A stretch of DNA of 64,000 bases from JBDTVS01 sp040007095 (GCA_040007095.1 JBDTVS010000048.1:1-64000), one strand, 5' to 3'. Counted from the stretch's first letter, positions 9,855 to 19,768 are shown. The notes: generated by a model not told the origin, from the sequence alone. Made by a program: numbers and translations.

Positions 9855-10940
9855 ATGACTGGAATGATCGCACGAGCATCGGCCGCGCTGGCAGCCATCT
9901 GCAGCTTGTTGATCGTGGTCAGCACGACCGTGATCGGTCAGGGGCAGCCGTCCACCAGTGCAGCGCCCGCGAAGGGAACGGTGGTCGGTACCGGCTCCTT
10001 CACTGTCTTCGTCGAGAACATGGACCGCACGCTGGCCTTCTATCATGACGTCTTCGGGATGGAGGTTCCGCCGCTTCCGCCCTCGGGGGCGCGGCCCTAC
10101 AACAATCCCAATCCGGGCCTGTTCAGCTTTTTCGACATTCCGGGAGCGAAAGAACGGCACCAGTCAGCACGAGTGCCCGGCATCCGAACCAACCTCGAGG
10201 CGATGGAAATCCAGGACGTCGATCACAAGATCATCCCGCTGCGAATCCAGGATCCCGGCAACGCCACTCTGGTGCTCGTGGTTCGTGATATCGAGGCGAT
10301 GCTCGCTCAGCTCAAGCAGAAGAGCGTGTCGATTGTGACGCCCGGCGGCAAGCCGGTGGCGTTCGCCGATGGCACGCGTGCCGTTCTGGTGCGCGACATC
10401 GACCAGCGGTTTGTCGAGATCAGGCAGCCTGGCGCCACGCCAGAAATTTCCGCGCCCGCTGGGAGTCCGATTGTCGACCTTCGACTTTCGATTGCGGTCA
10501 ACGACATGGACCGGACGAAGCAGATCTACCGCGACCTGTTCGGCTTCACGATCGCCGGCGAGACCGCGTTTGCGCCAGACAAGTCGGTACAGGCGCTCAC
10601 GGGCCTCGCGAACGCCGAGGTTCGGCGCAGCCGCATCCAGGCTCCGGGCTCGGCGCTATGGATTGAGCTCGTCGAATTCAGGGGCGTCGAACGAGCGGCG
10701 CTTCGCATGCGGATCCAGGATCGGGGGGCGGCCCGCCTTCAACTGCCGACAAAGAACATCGATGCGCTGGTCGATGCCGTCAAGAGCGCCGGCTTGACCG
10801 TGGCGACGCAGGGGGCAGTCGCCGTCCCGATGCCGCCGAACTTGAAAGGGGCGCTGGTTGCCGACCCGAACAACTTTTTCGTCACGTTGTTCGAGTCCTG
10901 CGACGGCTGCGCGCCGAGGAGGCCGGCCCCGGCGCAATAG
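9855..10940 (+). CDS. exported protein with two VOC (glyoxalase-like) domains
   Basis: About 361 residues. I took the ATG at 9855, just after GAGGAG; the ATG at 9864 has a more normal spacing (11 bases) and is an equal alternative, and both give a signal peptide (ARASAALAAICSLLIVV). Two tandem vicinal-oxygen-chelate modules follow: the first from FTVFVENMDRTLAFYHDVFGM, the second from LRLSIAVNDMDRTKQIYRDLFGF. The family includes dioxygenases, glyoxalases and resistance proteins. Export is unusual for VOC enzymes but recurs in acidobacteria. The reaction is unknown. Confidence 0.85.
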   Translation: MTGMIARASAALAAICSLLIVVSTTVIGQGQPSTSAAPAKGTVVGTGSFTVFVENMDRTLAFYHDVFGMEVPPLPPSGARPYNNPNPGLFSFFDIPGAKERHQSARVPGIRTNLEAMEIQDVDHKIIPLRIQDPGNATLVLVVRDIEAMLAQLKQKSVSIVTPGGKPVAFADGTRAVLVRDIDQRFVEIRQPGATPEISAPAGSPIVDLRLSIAVNDMDRTKQIYRDLFGFTIAGETAFAPDKSVQALTGLANAEVRRSRIQAPGSALWIELVEFRGVERAALRMRIQDRGAARLQLPTKNIDALVDAVKSAGLTVATQGAVAVPMPPNLKGALVADPNNFFVTLFESCDGCAPRRPAPAQ

Positions 10941-11850
10941 CCAGATCGGCGATCGGATTGCGGCAATTCCGTCGTTGTGTTCAACCCGACCAGGAGAAAG
11001 GGCCGTGGTCTCCCACATGTCGGACACGATCCACTTCCCGCCCGTGAGATGACGGCCTCTGGCCGAAGTCATTGCGCACAGCAATGGGGGGACAAGACTC
11101 ACTTACTTCCCGACGAGTGACGGCCGCGGCTGGTGAAAACAAGCCGGCGATTCAAGGCGGCAGCACGCTCCTGACAGCCGCCACACGGCTTGATACCGAC
11201 CGCGGAAGTGGCCCGCTGGACCACGTCACCCAGGCCGATGTCGTGTTTGATTGCAAAACCGGGAAGGCGCATGCGACGGGTCGGTTGCGCCTTCCTCTCA
11301 TCGTGTCCGGTTCCCGGTTTTCGTTCGTTGTGCATGGTCGCTGTTTCTGGACCGCCGCTTCGCCCCACGCCTTCGAGAACTTGGGTCAACAGCCCTCGCG
11401 GCACTCGCCGTTCGGCTTGCGGACATCATAGTTGCTTCGCTGTCTGGCTGATGACAAAGCGTTTTCGCGGGTGTCAGTCTGCTGTCCCTCTGTGCCAGGA
11501 ACTGGACCGCGCGGATGAGCGCGGTGAAGACATCGGGATGGCCGCGCAGCGGGCGAGATGGCGTGACCCCATCGACGCTTTTCGAGCTGGAATCGCTCAA
11601 TTTGGGAGCGTATCGACGCGTTTCCATCGAACGAATGAGCCGAAAATGCCCTGGCTCTCGGCGGGATTCAGACGGAACCGGTCGCCCGTTTTTGCGCCTC
11701 TGTCGGCGCGTCTGCCAGACCACAACCCGGCGTACTTGTTGCACGGAAGTTCGCTCAGGTCCGCCAATAGCGGAATACGAAGGACCACCCTGCCGCCGCC
11801 CACGCGGCATCGGCCCCTGCGCACGGAGGATATTTGCGGCAGTTCCCAAG
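10941..11850. other. long non-coding stretch (910 bases)
   Basis: No open frame here has recognisable protein features; frames in the region read as arginine/serine/proline-rich noise. The clearest internal structure is the nested inverted repeat at 11253-11322. It may be decayed sequence or hold an untranslated RNA. Confidence 0.5.
11253..11322. repeat. nested inverted repeat in a gene-free region
   Basis: The inner arms GGAAGGCGCA (11262-11271) and TGCGCCTTCC (11285-11294) are perfect over 10 bases with a 13-base loop. Outer arms AAAACCGGGA (from 11255) and TCCCGGTTTT (to 11321) enclose them with a bulge on the right side. It could be a structured RNA or a terminator-like relic; no T-run follows. 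Confidence 0.5.
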
Positions 11851-12810
11851 ATGCTGAAGAACCGGATTGCTCGTACGTCGGTGTTCGCCCTGCTCATCAC
11901 CGTGATGCCCGCAATCGGTGCGGTGGCGCTCGCGTCGGCGGCACCAGGCGCGCCGGCATCATCCGGTCCGGAGGTACACCTGCTCGATCTGCCGGGTGTC
12001 CGCCGGCTGTTCGATACGTTGGAGCGTGAGCGGCGTTCGGGGCGCGAAGGCGAACAGTCTGCCGCCCTGGCCGAATTCTCGCTGCTCGCCGAGGCCGTGG
12101 TCGGCGATCCGCTGCTCGTCCGGTCCGCCATCGAAGACCTCCAAGGTTCCGCCGTTACGGGGGGGCCGCTCGTGCCGGCGTCACCGGACGTCAGGCTGCG
12201 CGACCGGGCGGCGTATCAACTCCAGGCGCTCGGCTATTCGGCGCGCGAAGCGGCGGACGTGGTCAGCGGGCGCATCAGCCTCGCGGCGCTCGATACCGCG
12301 CGGAAGATGCTGATGGTCGGTCGCGGCAGCGAGGCGGCGGCCAACTATCTCGACAGCCAGTACCGGCGAGTGGCGGCAGCGCGAGAGCCTTCGAGCGCTC
12401 CTGACTCGGGTGGCCGACCCCCGCAGAATCCGATCGAGGCCGCGATCGAGAAGTACGCGAGCCTCTACGGCGTCGACCCGGCCATCGTGCGCGCGATCAT
12501 CGCCGTCGAGTCGGCGTACAACGTCGGGGCCCGATCGCGAGCGGGCGCCATCGGTCTGATGCAGCTCATGCCGGCCACCGCGCGGGAGCTTGGCGTCGAT
12601 CCATCGATTCCCGAGCGAAACATCGCGGGCGGTGTTCGCTATTTCTCGGCCATGCTCGAAATGTTCGGCGGCCTGGAGCTCGCGCTGGTCGCGTACAACG
12701 GTGGGCCGGGGTTCGCCCGGCGGTACGCGCTGGGACAGATTCCGCTCTACGGCGAAACGCGCGCATACGTCACACAGGTCTTGTCGCGTCTGCCACGAAC
12801 TTCTCGATAG
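11851..12810 (+). CDS. exported lytic transglycosylase (SLT domain)
   Basis: About 320 residues. The ATG at 11851 opens a signal peptide (KNRIARTSVFALLITVM); an upstream in-frame extension is rejected as Arg/Cys-rich noise. The C-terminal third is a goose-lysozyme-like SLT domain: catalytic Glu in IIAVESAYN, then GLMQLMPATA and the AYNGG motif. It cleaves the glycan strand of peptidoglycan to 1,6-anhydro products in the periplasm. The N-terminal 190 residues are alpha-helical and not recognised. The gene stands alone between two non-coding stretches. Confidence 0.9.
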   Translation: MLKNRIARTSVFALLITVMPAIGAVALASAAPGAPASSGPEVHLLDLPGVRRLFDTLERERRSGREGEQSAALAEFSLLAEAVVGDPLLVRSAIEDLQGSAVTGGPLVPASPDVRLRDRAAYQLQALGYSAREAADVVSGRISLAALDTARKMLMVGRGSEAAANYLDSQYRRVAAAREPSSAPDSGGRPPQNPIEAAIEKYASLYGVDPAIVRAIIAVESAYNVGARSRAGAIGLMQLMPATARELGVDPSIPERNIAGGVRYFSAMLEMFGGLELALVAYNGGPGFARRYALGQIPLYGETRAYVTQVLSRLPRTSR

Positions 12811-13238
12811 ACTCGGTCTGCCCATCGGTCAGCCGATGCGCGCCTGCCTCCCGACCATCCCGGCGACCTCGAGCGCATGCTCCCGTGCGGCGAACGATCG
12901 GCATCAGACCAAAATGTCCATCATTGCCCGACGCGGCTCCTCTCGAAGCCGCGCGTAATGCTCGTCTGCGACACGATTGTTCGCGAGCGCTCCGCGTTGT
13001 GAACCGTTTTGTCTCGATTCGCGCAACCGTCGCCTCAACACGCCAGCGCGCATCCTGCAGGTTGCGGGGATTCATTGAGCGGATGCGCGATCTCGTTCGA
13101 AAACACTCACGTGGTATGCCGATTGCTTTTATCTCGCATACACAACATCCGTCGACGCACGGGTCATTCATCGGCGCATCGAACGGACGTTCTCGAGAGA
13201 GAGCGCCCGTTACGCAACGGGTGTGAGAGAGGAGTCTC
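12811..13238. other. intergenic region, nothing recognised
   Basis: About 430 bases between the transglycosylase and the DUF6152 gene. No convincing gene, repeat or terminator is visible. GAGAGGAG lies at the right end as the ribosome site of the next gene. Confidence 0.45.
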
Positions 13239-13667
13239 ATGAACCTACGGCATTCAGCGCTCGCCGCCAGTGTCAGCCTGTTGCTCGCGGCGGCGCCGCT
13301 CTTCGCGCACCACTCGTTTGCGGCGGAATTCGACGAGAACAAACCCATCACGATCAAGGGCACGCTCACCCGGATGGATTGGGTCAATCCGCATGGCTGG
13401 ATCTACATGGATGTCAAGGGACCCGACGGGCAAGTCGAGAATTGGGGGGTCGAAGCCGGCGCCCCGAATGCGATGTTGCGACGAGGTCTACGCAAGACCG
13501 ATTTTCCGGCCGGCACCCCGCTCATCGTCACCGGGTTCATGTCGAAGAACAGCAAGCACACGGTGAATGGCCGCACGGTGACCTTGCCGGATGGGCGCGA
13601 GTTCTTCGCGGGATCGTCAGGCACCGGCGCACCCAATGACGGCGCCGACAAGTCCAAGGTGGATTGA
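13239..13667 (+). CDS. DUF6152 family exported protein
   Basis: 142 residues, start preceded by GAGAGGAG. A signal peptide ends near LFAHHSF. The family pattern is clear: HHSFAAEFD, ITIKGTLTRMDWVNPHGWIYMDV, then GVEAG and an OB-like beta region. Members are secreted proteins of unknown function found near exported redox and DG-PDLSG-W proteins. The two His after the signal peptide suggest metal binding at a mature N-terminus, which is an inference. It starts a tight run with the next two genes (gaps of 3 and 12 bases). Confidence 0.85.
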   Translation: MNLRHSALAASVSLLLAAAPLFAHHSFAAEFDENKPITIKGTLTRMDWVNPHGWIYMDVKGPDGQVENWGVEAGAPNAMLRRGLRKTDFPAGTPLIVTGFMSKNSKHTVNGRTVTLPDGREFFAGSSGTGAPNDGADKSKVD

Positions 13668-13670
13668 CAG

Positions 13671-14423
13671 ATGCGAACGGCATTCCTGGCGTCGGCGATG
13701 GCGATTGCAGCGATCGCCGGCGGACACGCGCAAGCCGTGGCGACCAGCGCCATTCCCCGGACGGCCGACGGCAGGCCCGATCTGTCGGGCGTCTGGCAGG
13801 CGATGAACACCGCCTCGTGGAACATCCAGAACCACGTCGCGGAAAAAGGTGTGCCCGCGGGGGTCGGCGTCGTCGAAGGCAACGAGATTCCCTATCAGGC
13901 GTGGGCGCTGGCGAAACGCGCCGAGCACGCGCGTCATCGCGCCACGGCGGACCCGGAATCGAAATGCTATCTGCCCGGCGTCCCTCGCATCACCTACCTG
14001 CCGTTCCCGTTCGAGATCGCGCAGACGGCAAAGACGACCGCGATCATGTACGAGTACGTGCACGCGCTGCGCACCATCTACACCGACGGCACGCCTCATC
14101 CCAAGGGCCACATCGATTGGTGGATGGGCGACTCGCGCGGCCGCTGGGACGGCGACACCTTCGTCGTCGACGTCGTCGACTTCAACGAGGAGACCTGGTT
14201 CGATCGCGCCGGGAATTTCCATAGCGACGAACTGCACGTCATCGAACGCTACACGCTCCTCGATGCCGATCACATCCGGTATGAGGTCACCGTCGAGGAC
14301 CCGAAAGTATTTACGCGGCCGTGGAAGATGAGCATGCCGCTCTACCGTCGGCTGGAGAAGAACGTGCAGGTGCTCGAGTACGAGTGCTACGCGTTCGACG
14401 ATGAGTTCCATCTGTCCCAATAG
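13671..14423 (+). CDS. exported DG-PDLSG-W family protein, paralogue 1
   Basis: 250 residues, signal peptide to about GGHAQA, beginning 3 bases after the DUF6152 stop. Family marks: TADGRPDLSGVWQ after the signal peptide, CYLPGVPRITYLPFPF, a GDSRGRWDGDTFVVDV motif, then DELHVIERYT and a late DPKVFTRPWK. I know this only as an uncharacterised exported family frequent in acidobacteria; no enzymatic motif is evident. Conserved Trp, Asp and Gly suggest a beta-rich carbohydrate- or ligand-binding fold (inference). Paralogues lie at 14436 and 22822. Confidence 0.8.
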   Translation: MRTAFLASAMAIAAIAGGHAQAVATSAIPRTADGRPDLSGVWQAMNTASWNIQNHVAEKGVPAGVGVVEGNEIPYQAWALAKRAEHARHRATADPESKCYLPGVPRITYLPFPFEIAQTAKTTAIMYEYVHALRTIYTDGTPHPKGHIDWWMGDSRGRWDGDTFVVDVVDFNEETWFDRAGNFHSDELHVIERYTLLDADHIRYEVTVEDPKVFTRPWKMSMPLYRRLEKNVQVLEYECYAFDDEFHLSQ

Positions 14424-14435
14424 GCGGGGCCTATC

Positions 14436-15299
14436 ATGAGCATCGTACGCATTGCTTCAACCGCCGTCGCGACGGCGTGGCTCACGGCGAGCCAAGTGGC
14501 GCCGGTCGGTCTGGTGGCGCAGACCCCGCAAAAGGTGTGGGCGCCGGACAGAACCGCCGACGGCCAGCCCGATATTCAAGGCTACTGGGCCCAGCGCAAC
14601 AACGTGACGACCTACAGCCTCGAGCGCGGCGACGAGGACCGTCGCGAGCACAATCGCATCACCGGCCAGCGCGCCGCGATGGGCAAGCCGATCGTCGACC
14701 CGCCGAACGGGTTGATCCCGTACCAGCCGTGGTCGCAGAAGAAATACCAGTACCTGCTGAGCGTACACACCGGGCCGACGAGGATTGAAGATCTCGATCC
14801 GGTGGCACGCGGCTTCATGGAAGGCACGCCGCGAATCAATCTGCAGACCGGCTTCCAGATCATCCAGGCGCCGGGCCGGGTGGTGTTTCTCTACGAGTAC
14901 GGACATCACTTCCGCAGCATCCCGCTCGATGGGCGCCCGCATCTGCCGGCGGACATGAAGCTGTGGATGGGTGACTCGCGAGGCCATTGGGAGGGCCACA
15001 CGCTGGTCGTGGACGTCACGAACAACAACGATCAGACCTGGTTCGATCAGGTGGGCGCGATCCACAGCGACGCGCTGCACGTCATCGAGCGATGGACGCT
15101 GACCTCGCCCGATCAGCTCGACTACGAGGTCGCGATCGACGACCCGGCGGTGTTCACGCAGGTGTGGAAGATGGCGATGAACTACAGCCGGAATCGGGAC
15201 AAGACCTACGAGCAGATGGAAAGCGCCGTGTGGGAAGGGAACCGCGCGGTGGAATTCATGATGCGGCCGGGAGATGGGGCGCGGAAACCTGAGCAGTAA
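14436..15299 (+). CDS. exported DG-PDLSG-W family protein, paralogue 2
   Basis: 287 residues, signal peptide then TADGQPDIQGYWAQR. It shares with its upstream neighbour the blocks GDSRGHWEGHTLVVDV, TWFDQVG, HVIERWT and DPAVFTQVWKM, so the two arose by duplication and diverged. It is 12 bases downstream and on the same strand, hence likely one transcript with DUF6152. The function is unknown. The pair may bind different related compounds outside the inner membrane. Confidence 0.8.
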   Translation: MSIVRIASTAVATAWLTASQVAPVGLVAQTPQKVWAPDRTADGQPDIQGYWAQRNNVTTYSLERGDEDRREHNRITGQRAAMGKPIVDPPNGLIPYQPWSQKKYQYLLSVHTGPTRIEDLDPVARGFMEGTPRINLQTGFQIIQAPGRVVFLYEYGHHFRSIPLDGRPHLPADMKLWMGDSRGHWEGHTLVVDVTNNNDQTWFDQVGAIHSDALHVIERWTLTSPDQLDYEVAIDDPAVFTQVWKMAMNYSRNRDKTYEQMESAVWEGNRAVEFMMRPGDGARKPEQ

Positions 15300-15482
15300 G
15301 CGCGCGCCCTCGGGCGCCGCGGCCGCTCGTGGAGCGCGCGCCCCACGCCACAAGACGCCGACCGACTCCGACGCGCTGGTCACGCGGTGACGCTGACACC
15401 GCCGGCCTACGCCACGCCACCACTGCATGCACGCTCGTTGATGTTGATGCGATGAGGCGGCTCATCGCCAGGAGACACCTCT

Positions 15483-18380
15483 ATGACCAACTCGATTCCC
15501 ATTCGACTCTCGCGCAGAGTCACGAAGATAACGGCGGCGGTGACGTTCTGTCTGCTCTTGACGGCGCTGCAGGCACGCGCCCAGGCCGGCGCTGCGATTC
15601 TCGGCACCATCAGCGACCCGCAGGGCCTGGCGCTGCCTGGCGTCGAGTTGACGCTGCACAACAGCGAGAGCGGGCTGACGCGCACGACCGTCAGCGAAGG
15701 CAACGGCACGTATCGTTTCTCGGGGTTGCCGCCGGGCCTCTACGACGTCAGGGCGACGCTCGATGGCTTCGGCGTGTCGGAGCTCAAAGGGCAGATGCTG
15801 ACCGTCGGCCTCGAGGTCCGGCACGACTTCAGCTTGAGGCTCGAGGCTCTGCAGGAGGCGGTGACGGTGACCGCCAAGGTGCCGGTCATCGAGGTCACGA
15901 AGAGCGAGGTGACCGGGGTGGTGACGCAGCAGCAGATTGAGAACGTCCCGGTGCCGACGCGTCAGACGCTCGATCTGGCGCTGCTGTTGCCGGGGACGAA
16001 TACGGACGGTTCGGTGCCGCGGCGTGTCAGCGTGAGTGTGGGGGCGGGCGGCGCGGTCAGCCAGAACGCCTTTCTCGTGGACGGGGTGTCGAACCAACAG
16101 AGCACGAGCGGCGACCCGCGGCAGGATTTCCCGCAAGGCGGGATTCGCGAGTTTCGCGTCAACGTCAGTCAGGCGTCGGCCGAGTTTGGCGGTACCACTG
16201 GCGGTGTCGTGGCCATCGTCACCAAGAGCGGCACCAATCTCTTCAGCGGCGAGGCCTTCGAGTTCTTTCGCGATAAGTCGCTCAACGCGATGAACCTGTT
16301 CGAACAGCAGGCTCACGATACGACTGGGGCGCCGAAGCCGGCATTTCGCCAGAACCAGAACGGCTTCACCATCGGCGGCCCGATCGTCATGAACAAGGCG
16401 CACTTTCTCGTGGCGACCGATTTCACCAAGGCCGACCAGTCGATTATCGTGAACACGAACAAGCCGCAGGACTATTCCGCGGTGGAAGGCGCGTACCCGA
16501 ACAATCAGTTCCGGCGGATGTTCTTCGCGCGCACCGACGTCCAGCTCAATCCGACGCAGACGCTGCTGGCGCGGTGGGGATGGGAGCGGGACGAGATCAC
16601 CTGTCAGAGCTGTGGCGGCGTGGCCGCGTCGACATCGGGCAGCCTCGTCCAGCAGCGGCGCAACTCGCTCGTGGTCGGACACGACTGGGTGGTGTCGAAC
16701 CGCGCGCTGAACCAGATTCGGATGCAGTACGCGCCGTTTGCCTACTTGAACAATCCGTCGGAAGCCAGCAGCATCTGGACGGAAGTCGGCAATTTCGCCC
16801 CCGTGCGCTTCGCGCAGATGACTCCGGTGTACGTGTTTCCAAGCCTGACCTATGGCACGACCGCCAACAAGGTGCAGATCGAAACGTGGTGGGAGTTCCG
16901 CGACGACTTTTCGATCACGACCAACAAGGGCGGAAGCCACAGCTGGAAGATGGGCGTGGCGTCCGTGCGCGCGCCGAACACCGAGGATCTGACGGGCAAT
17001 CCGCTGGGCACGTGGACGTTCAGCACGGATCAGCTCTTCGATCCGGGCAATCCCGCCACGATCGCGGCACTGAGCAAGCCGACGCAGTTTTCCGCATCGC
17101 TGCCGCCGGTCGTCCACGACCTCAAGACCAACCTGTTTCAGACCTATCTCCAAGACACGTGGCGGCCGTCGGGGAGCCTGACCGTGAATCTCGGCGTGCG
17201 CTACGACCTGGAATACGGGTCGTTCAATCAGGACATGGACTTGAGCGCCTTTCCGAAGGCGTTGCCGTTCATCAATCCCGGCTCGCGCGGCGACCGCAAC
17301 AACGTGCAGCCGCGCCTGGGGCTGGCGTGGGATCTGCGCCAGACCGGGGAGTCGGTGGTCCGCGCATCCTACGGTATCTACAATGGGACGGTCCGTAACA
17401 GCAGCTTCGGCACCGAGCTCGCCAACCTGCTCCAGAGCAACATCACCATCAGAAACCCGTCGTATCCGGATCCATACGGCGGAAAGGATCCGCTGACGTT
17501 CGCATCGACGGCGCCGCCCAATATCACGATCATCAACGACGACATCGTGAATTCGTTCGCGCAGACCGCCAACCTCGGGTTCTCGCAGCAACTCGCCCAC
17601 AACCTGGCGCTCCAGTTGGACGGCGTCTATACGAAGGGCAGCGCCAATACTGTCTCCGCCAATATCAACACACCGGATCCGGTCACCGGACTCAAGCCGC
17701 TGCCGGAGTGGGGGCGAATCCTTCAAGTGAGTCCGATTGGCGAGACCAGGTACCGGGCGCTGTTCGTGCGCCTCGACAGGCCGTACGCCAACCGCCTGCA
17801 GTACGCGGTGGCCTACACCTTGGCGAAGGCGGAAGACAACCTGACCGCCATCAATTACTACGATCGCGGCGCGGACTGGGGATCGTCCAACACCGACCGC
17901 CGCCAGACGCTGGTCTTCAGCGGCTCGGTGACTCTCCCAGGGGAAGTGACGATCGGCGGCGTCTGGACGCTGCGTTCAGCGATGCCGTTCAATGCGGTGG
18001 CAGCGACGGATCTCAACGGCGATGGCGCCATCTCCGACCTGGTCCCGGGTACGACCCGTACTTCTGGCAATCGCAACTTGAATCTGGCGGCGGTCAACGC
18101 GTATCGGGTCGCCAACGGGCGCACGCCCGTGTCGGTCGATCAGATCGACAGCAACCGCTATAACAGCCTCGACGTCCGCGTGACCCGGACGTTCCGGTTG
18201 TCCGGCACCAAGAAAATCGAGGTCATCGCGCAAGTGTTCAACCTGGCAGGAACCAGCAATTTGCTGGCATCAGGTGGTGTCGGCGGCTACGTGACCAACG
18301 CGCTCTCGGATTCGTTCGGGAAAATTCTGCAGGCCGGCAACAAGCAGCAGGCAGAGTTCGCCGCCCGCGTCGCCTGGTGA
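15483..18380 (+). CDS. TonB-dependent receptor, Oar-like, with carboxypeptidase-regulatory-like domain
   Basis: 965 residues, start preceded by AGGAGA. Signal peptide, then a carboxypeptidase-regulatory-like domain (residues 35-125: ILGTISDPQGLALPGVELT, YRFSGLPPGLYDV), plug (VTAKVPVIEVTKSEVTG, FLVDGVSNQ, TKSGTN) and barrel. It is an outer-membrane energy-coupled importer or surface protein. It lies downstream of the DUF6152/DG-PDLSG-W trio and upstream of a cytochrome-propeller gene in the same direction, which suggests that these exported proteins and the receptor handle a common substrate. A long open frame on the opposite strand inside it is a GC-composition artefact. Confidence 0.93.
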   Translation: MTNSIPIRLSRRVTKITAAVTFCLLLTALQARAQAGAAILGTISDPQGLALPGVELTLHNSESGLTRTTVSEGNGTYRFSGLPPGLYDVRATLDGFGVSELKGQMLTVGLEVRHDFSLRLEALQEAVTVTAKVPVIEVTKSEVTGVVTQQQIENVPVPTRQTLDLALLLPGTNTDGSVPRRVSVSVGAGGAVSQNAFLVDGVSNQQSTSGDPRQDFPQGGIREFRVNVSQASAEFGGTTGGVVAIVTKSGTNLFSGEAFEFFRDKSLNAMNLFEQQAHDTTGAPKPAFRQNQNGFTIGGPIVMNKAHFLVATDFTKADQSIIVNTNKPQDYSAVEGAYPNNQFRRMFFARTDVQLNPTQTLLARWGWERDEITCQSCGGVAASTSGSLVQQRRNSLVVGHDWVVSNRALNQIRMQYAPFAYLNNPSEASSIWTEVGNFAPVRFAQMTPVYVFPSLTYGTTANKVQIETWWEFRDDFSITTNKGGSHSWKMGVASVRAPNTEDLTGNPLGTWTFSTDQLFDPGNPATIAALSKPTQFSASLPPVVHDLKTNLFQTYLQDTWRPSGSLTVNLGVRYDLEYGSFNQDMDLSAFPKALPFINPGSRGDRNNVQPRLGLAWDLRQTGESVVRASYGIYNGTVRNSSFGTELANLLQSNITIRNPSYPDPYGGKDPLTFASTAPPNITIINDDIVNSFAQTANLGFSQQLAHNLALQLDGVYTKGSANTVSANINTPDPVTGLKPLPEWGRILQVSPIGETRYRALFVRLDRPYANRLQYAVAYTLAKAEDNLTAINYYDRGADWGSSNTDRRQTLVFSGSVTLPGEVTIGGVWTLRSAMPFNAVAATDLNGDGAISDLVPGTTRTSGNRNLNLAAVNAYRVANGRTPVSVDQIDSNRYNSLDVRVTRTFRLSGTKKIEVIAQVFNLAGTSNLLASGGVGGYVTNALSDSFGKILQAGNKQQAEFAARVAW

Positions 18381-18471
18381 TCCGTCCGCCACGGAGATGG
18401 ACGGCTGCCGTGTGACCCGAAATCCAATCCGCACGACGCGAGTCGTGAACGGGCTGTTCAGGAGGAGTGTC

Positions 18472-19758
18472 GTGACGCTGCTGTCGCCTCGCCGACGTTG
18501 GGTGTTGTTCGCGGTGTTCACCTGTCTTGCCGCTCCTGTCTTCGGTGGTCAGGGCGCACCGGTTCGGACTGCGCTGCCAGACGGTGCTGGTAAGAACCTT
18601 GTGCAACAGCACTGCACCCGCTGTCACGGAGTGGAGAAGTTCACCGGTGAGCGCCACACGCGCGAAGACTGGGCCGACGAAGCCGACGTGATGGTGCGGT
18701 ACGGAGTGGCGCTCAACAAAGATCAGGCCGCTCAGATCACCGACTACCTCACGACGAGCTTTCCGGGCAAGCCAAAGCCTCGTGGCGTCGTGGTGCCCGG
18801 TCCAGTGCAAGCCACGATTGAGGAATGGGCCGTCGCCACCCCAGGTGCGCGTCCCCACGATCCGGCGGTCGCGCCCGACGGGTCGGTCTGGTATACGGGA
18901 CAGGCCAACGGCACGCTCGGACGGCTCGATCCGACCACCGGTCGCGCCAGGGAGTTCCAGCTCAAGAAGCTGGAGGGAGCGAAATCTCTGCCTTACGGCG
19001 TGGGGCCGCATGGCTTGATCGCCGACGGAGACGGGAACATCTGGTTCACCGCGCAGCTGGCCGGCTATGTCGGAAAGTACAATCCGAAGACGGGCGAGCA
19101 GGTCCAGTACCGGATGCCCGAGCAGGCTGCCCGCGACCCGCACACGCCGATCTTCGATCAGAAAGGCACGCTGTGGTTCACGCTGCAGATGAGCAACATG
19201 GTCGGACGCATCGTGCCTTCGACTGGCGATGTGAAAGTGGTGCCCGTGGTGACGATGGCGTCACAGCCCTACGGGATTAAAATCAGCTCGAAAGGCGAGC
19301 CGTGGTTCGTCGAACTGACCGGTGCTCGCGTGGGCAAAATCGATCCGGCGACCTTCGAGATTCGCGAGTATGCGCTGCCGCATCCAGGGACCATGCCTCG
19401 GCGGATCGCGCTCACCGCCGACGACACCGTCTGGTACAGCGACTACGGCCGTGGCTATCTCGGGAGCCTGGATCCAAAGACCGGCAAGGTCACCGAGTGG
19501 GCGACGCCGAGCGGCGCTGGCCCGGACGCGCAGCCCTACGCCATCACGACTGTGGGGAACATCGTGTGGTACGTCGAGAGCGGAGTCACTCCGAACATGC
19601 TCGTGCGATTCGATCCGGCGACGGCAGCGTTCCAGTCGTGGGCCATTCCCTCTGGCGGCGGTGTCGTTCGGCACATGGTCGCGGCGCCTGACGGCACGCT
19701 CTGGCTGGCCTGCAGCGGCGTCGACCGCATTGCCCGTGTGGTGGTGAAATCTCACTGA
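18472..19758 (+). CDS. exported c-type cytochrome fused to Vgb-like beta-propeller
   Basis: About 428 residues. I chose the GTG at 18472 because GGAGGAG ends 4 bases before it and it begins directly at a signal peptide (TLLSPRRRWVLFAVF). One haem motif, CTRCH (residues 48-52), lies in a short cytochrome domain, followed by a propeller made of repeats such as GNIWFTAQ, GTLWFTLQ, DTVWYSD and GTLWLAC. The repeats resemble virginiamycin B lyase (streptogramin lyase) blades. True Vgb enzymes lack haem, so lyase activity should not be assumed; an exported electron-transfer or dehydrogenase role is more likely. It sits 11 bases before an HbpS-like gene. Confidence 0.84.
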   Translation: MTLLSPRRRWVLFAVFTCLAAPVFGGQGAPVRTALPDGAGKNLVQQHCTRCHGVEKFTGERHTREDWADEADVMVRYGVALNKDQAAQITDYLTTSFPGKPKPRGVVVPGPVQATIEEWAVATPGARPHDPAVAPDGSVWYTGQANGTLGRLDPTTGRAREFQLKKLEGAKSLPYGVGPHGLIADGDGNIWFTAQLAGYVGKYNPKTGEQVQYRMPEQAARDPHTPIFDQKGTLWFTLQMSNMVGRIVPSTGDVKVVPVVTMASQPYGIKISSKGEPWFVELTGARVGKIDPATFEIREYALPHPGTMPRRIALTADDTVWYSDYGRGYLGSLDPKTGKVTEWATPSGAGPDAQPYAITTVGNIVWYVESGVTPNMLVRFDPATAAFQSWAIPSGGGVVRHMVAAPDGTLWLACSGVDRIARVVVKSH

Positions 19759-19768
19759 GGAGAAGAGT

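Noticed and set aside
11190..12029. Possible 280-codon gene before the transglycosylase
   Set aside because: No protein features, and it runs into the transglycosylase in a different frame.
15462..17726. 754-codon minus-strand open frame
   Set aside because: Antisense to the TonB receptor; a result of high GC and codon bias.
18472..19758. Annotation as antibiotic-inactivating streptogramin lyase
   Set aside because: The haem domain and genomic context point to a redox protein; blade similarity alone is not enough.
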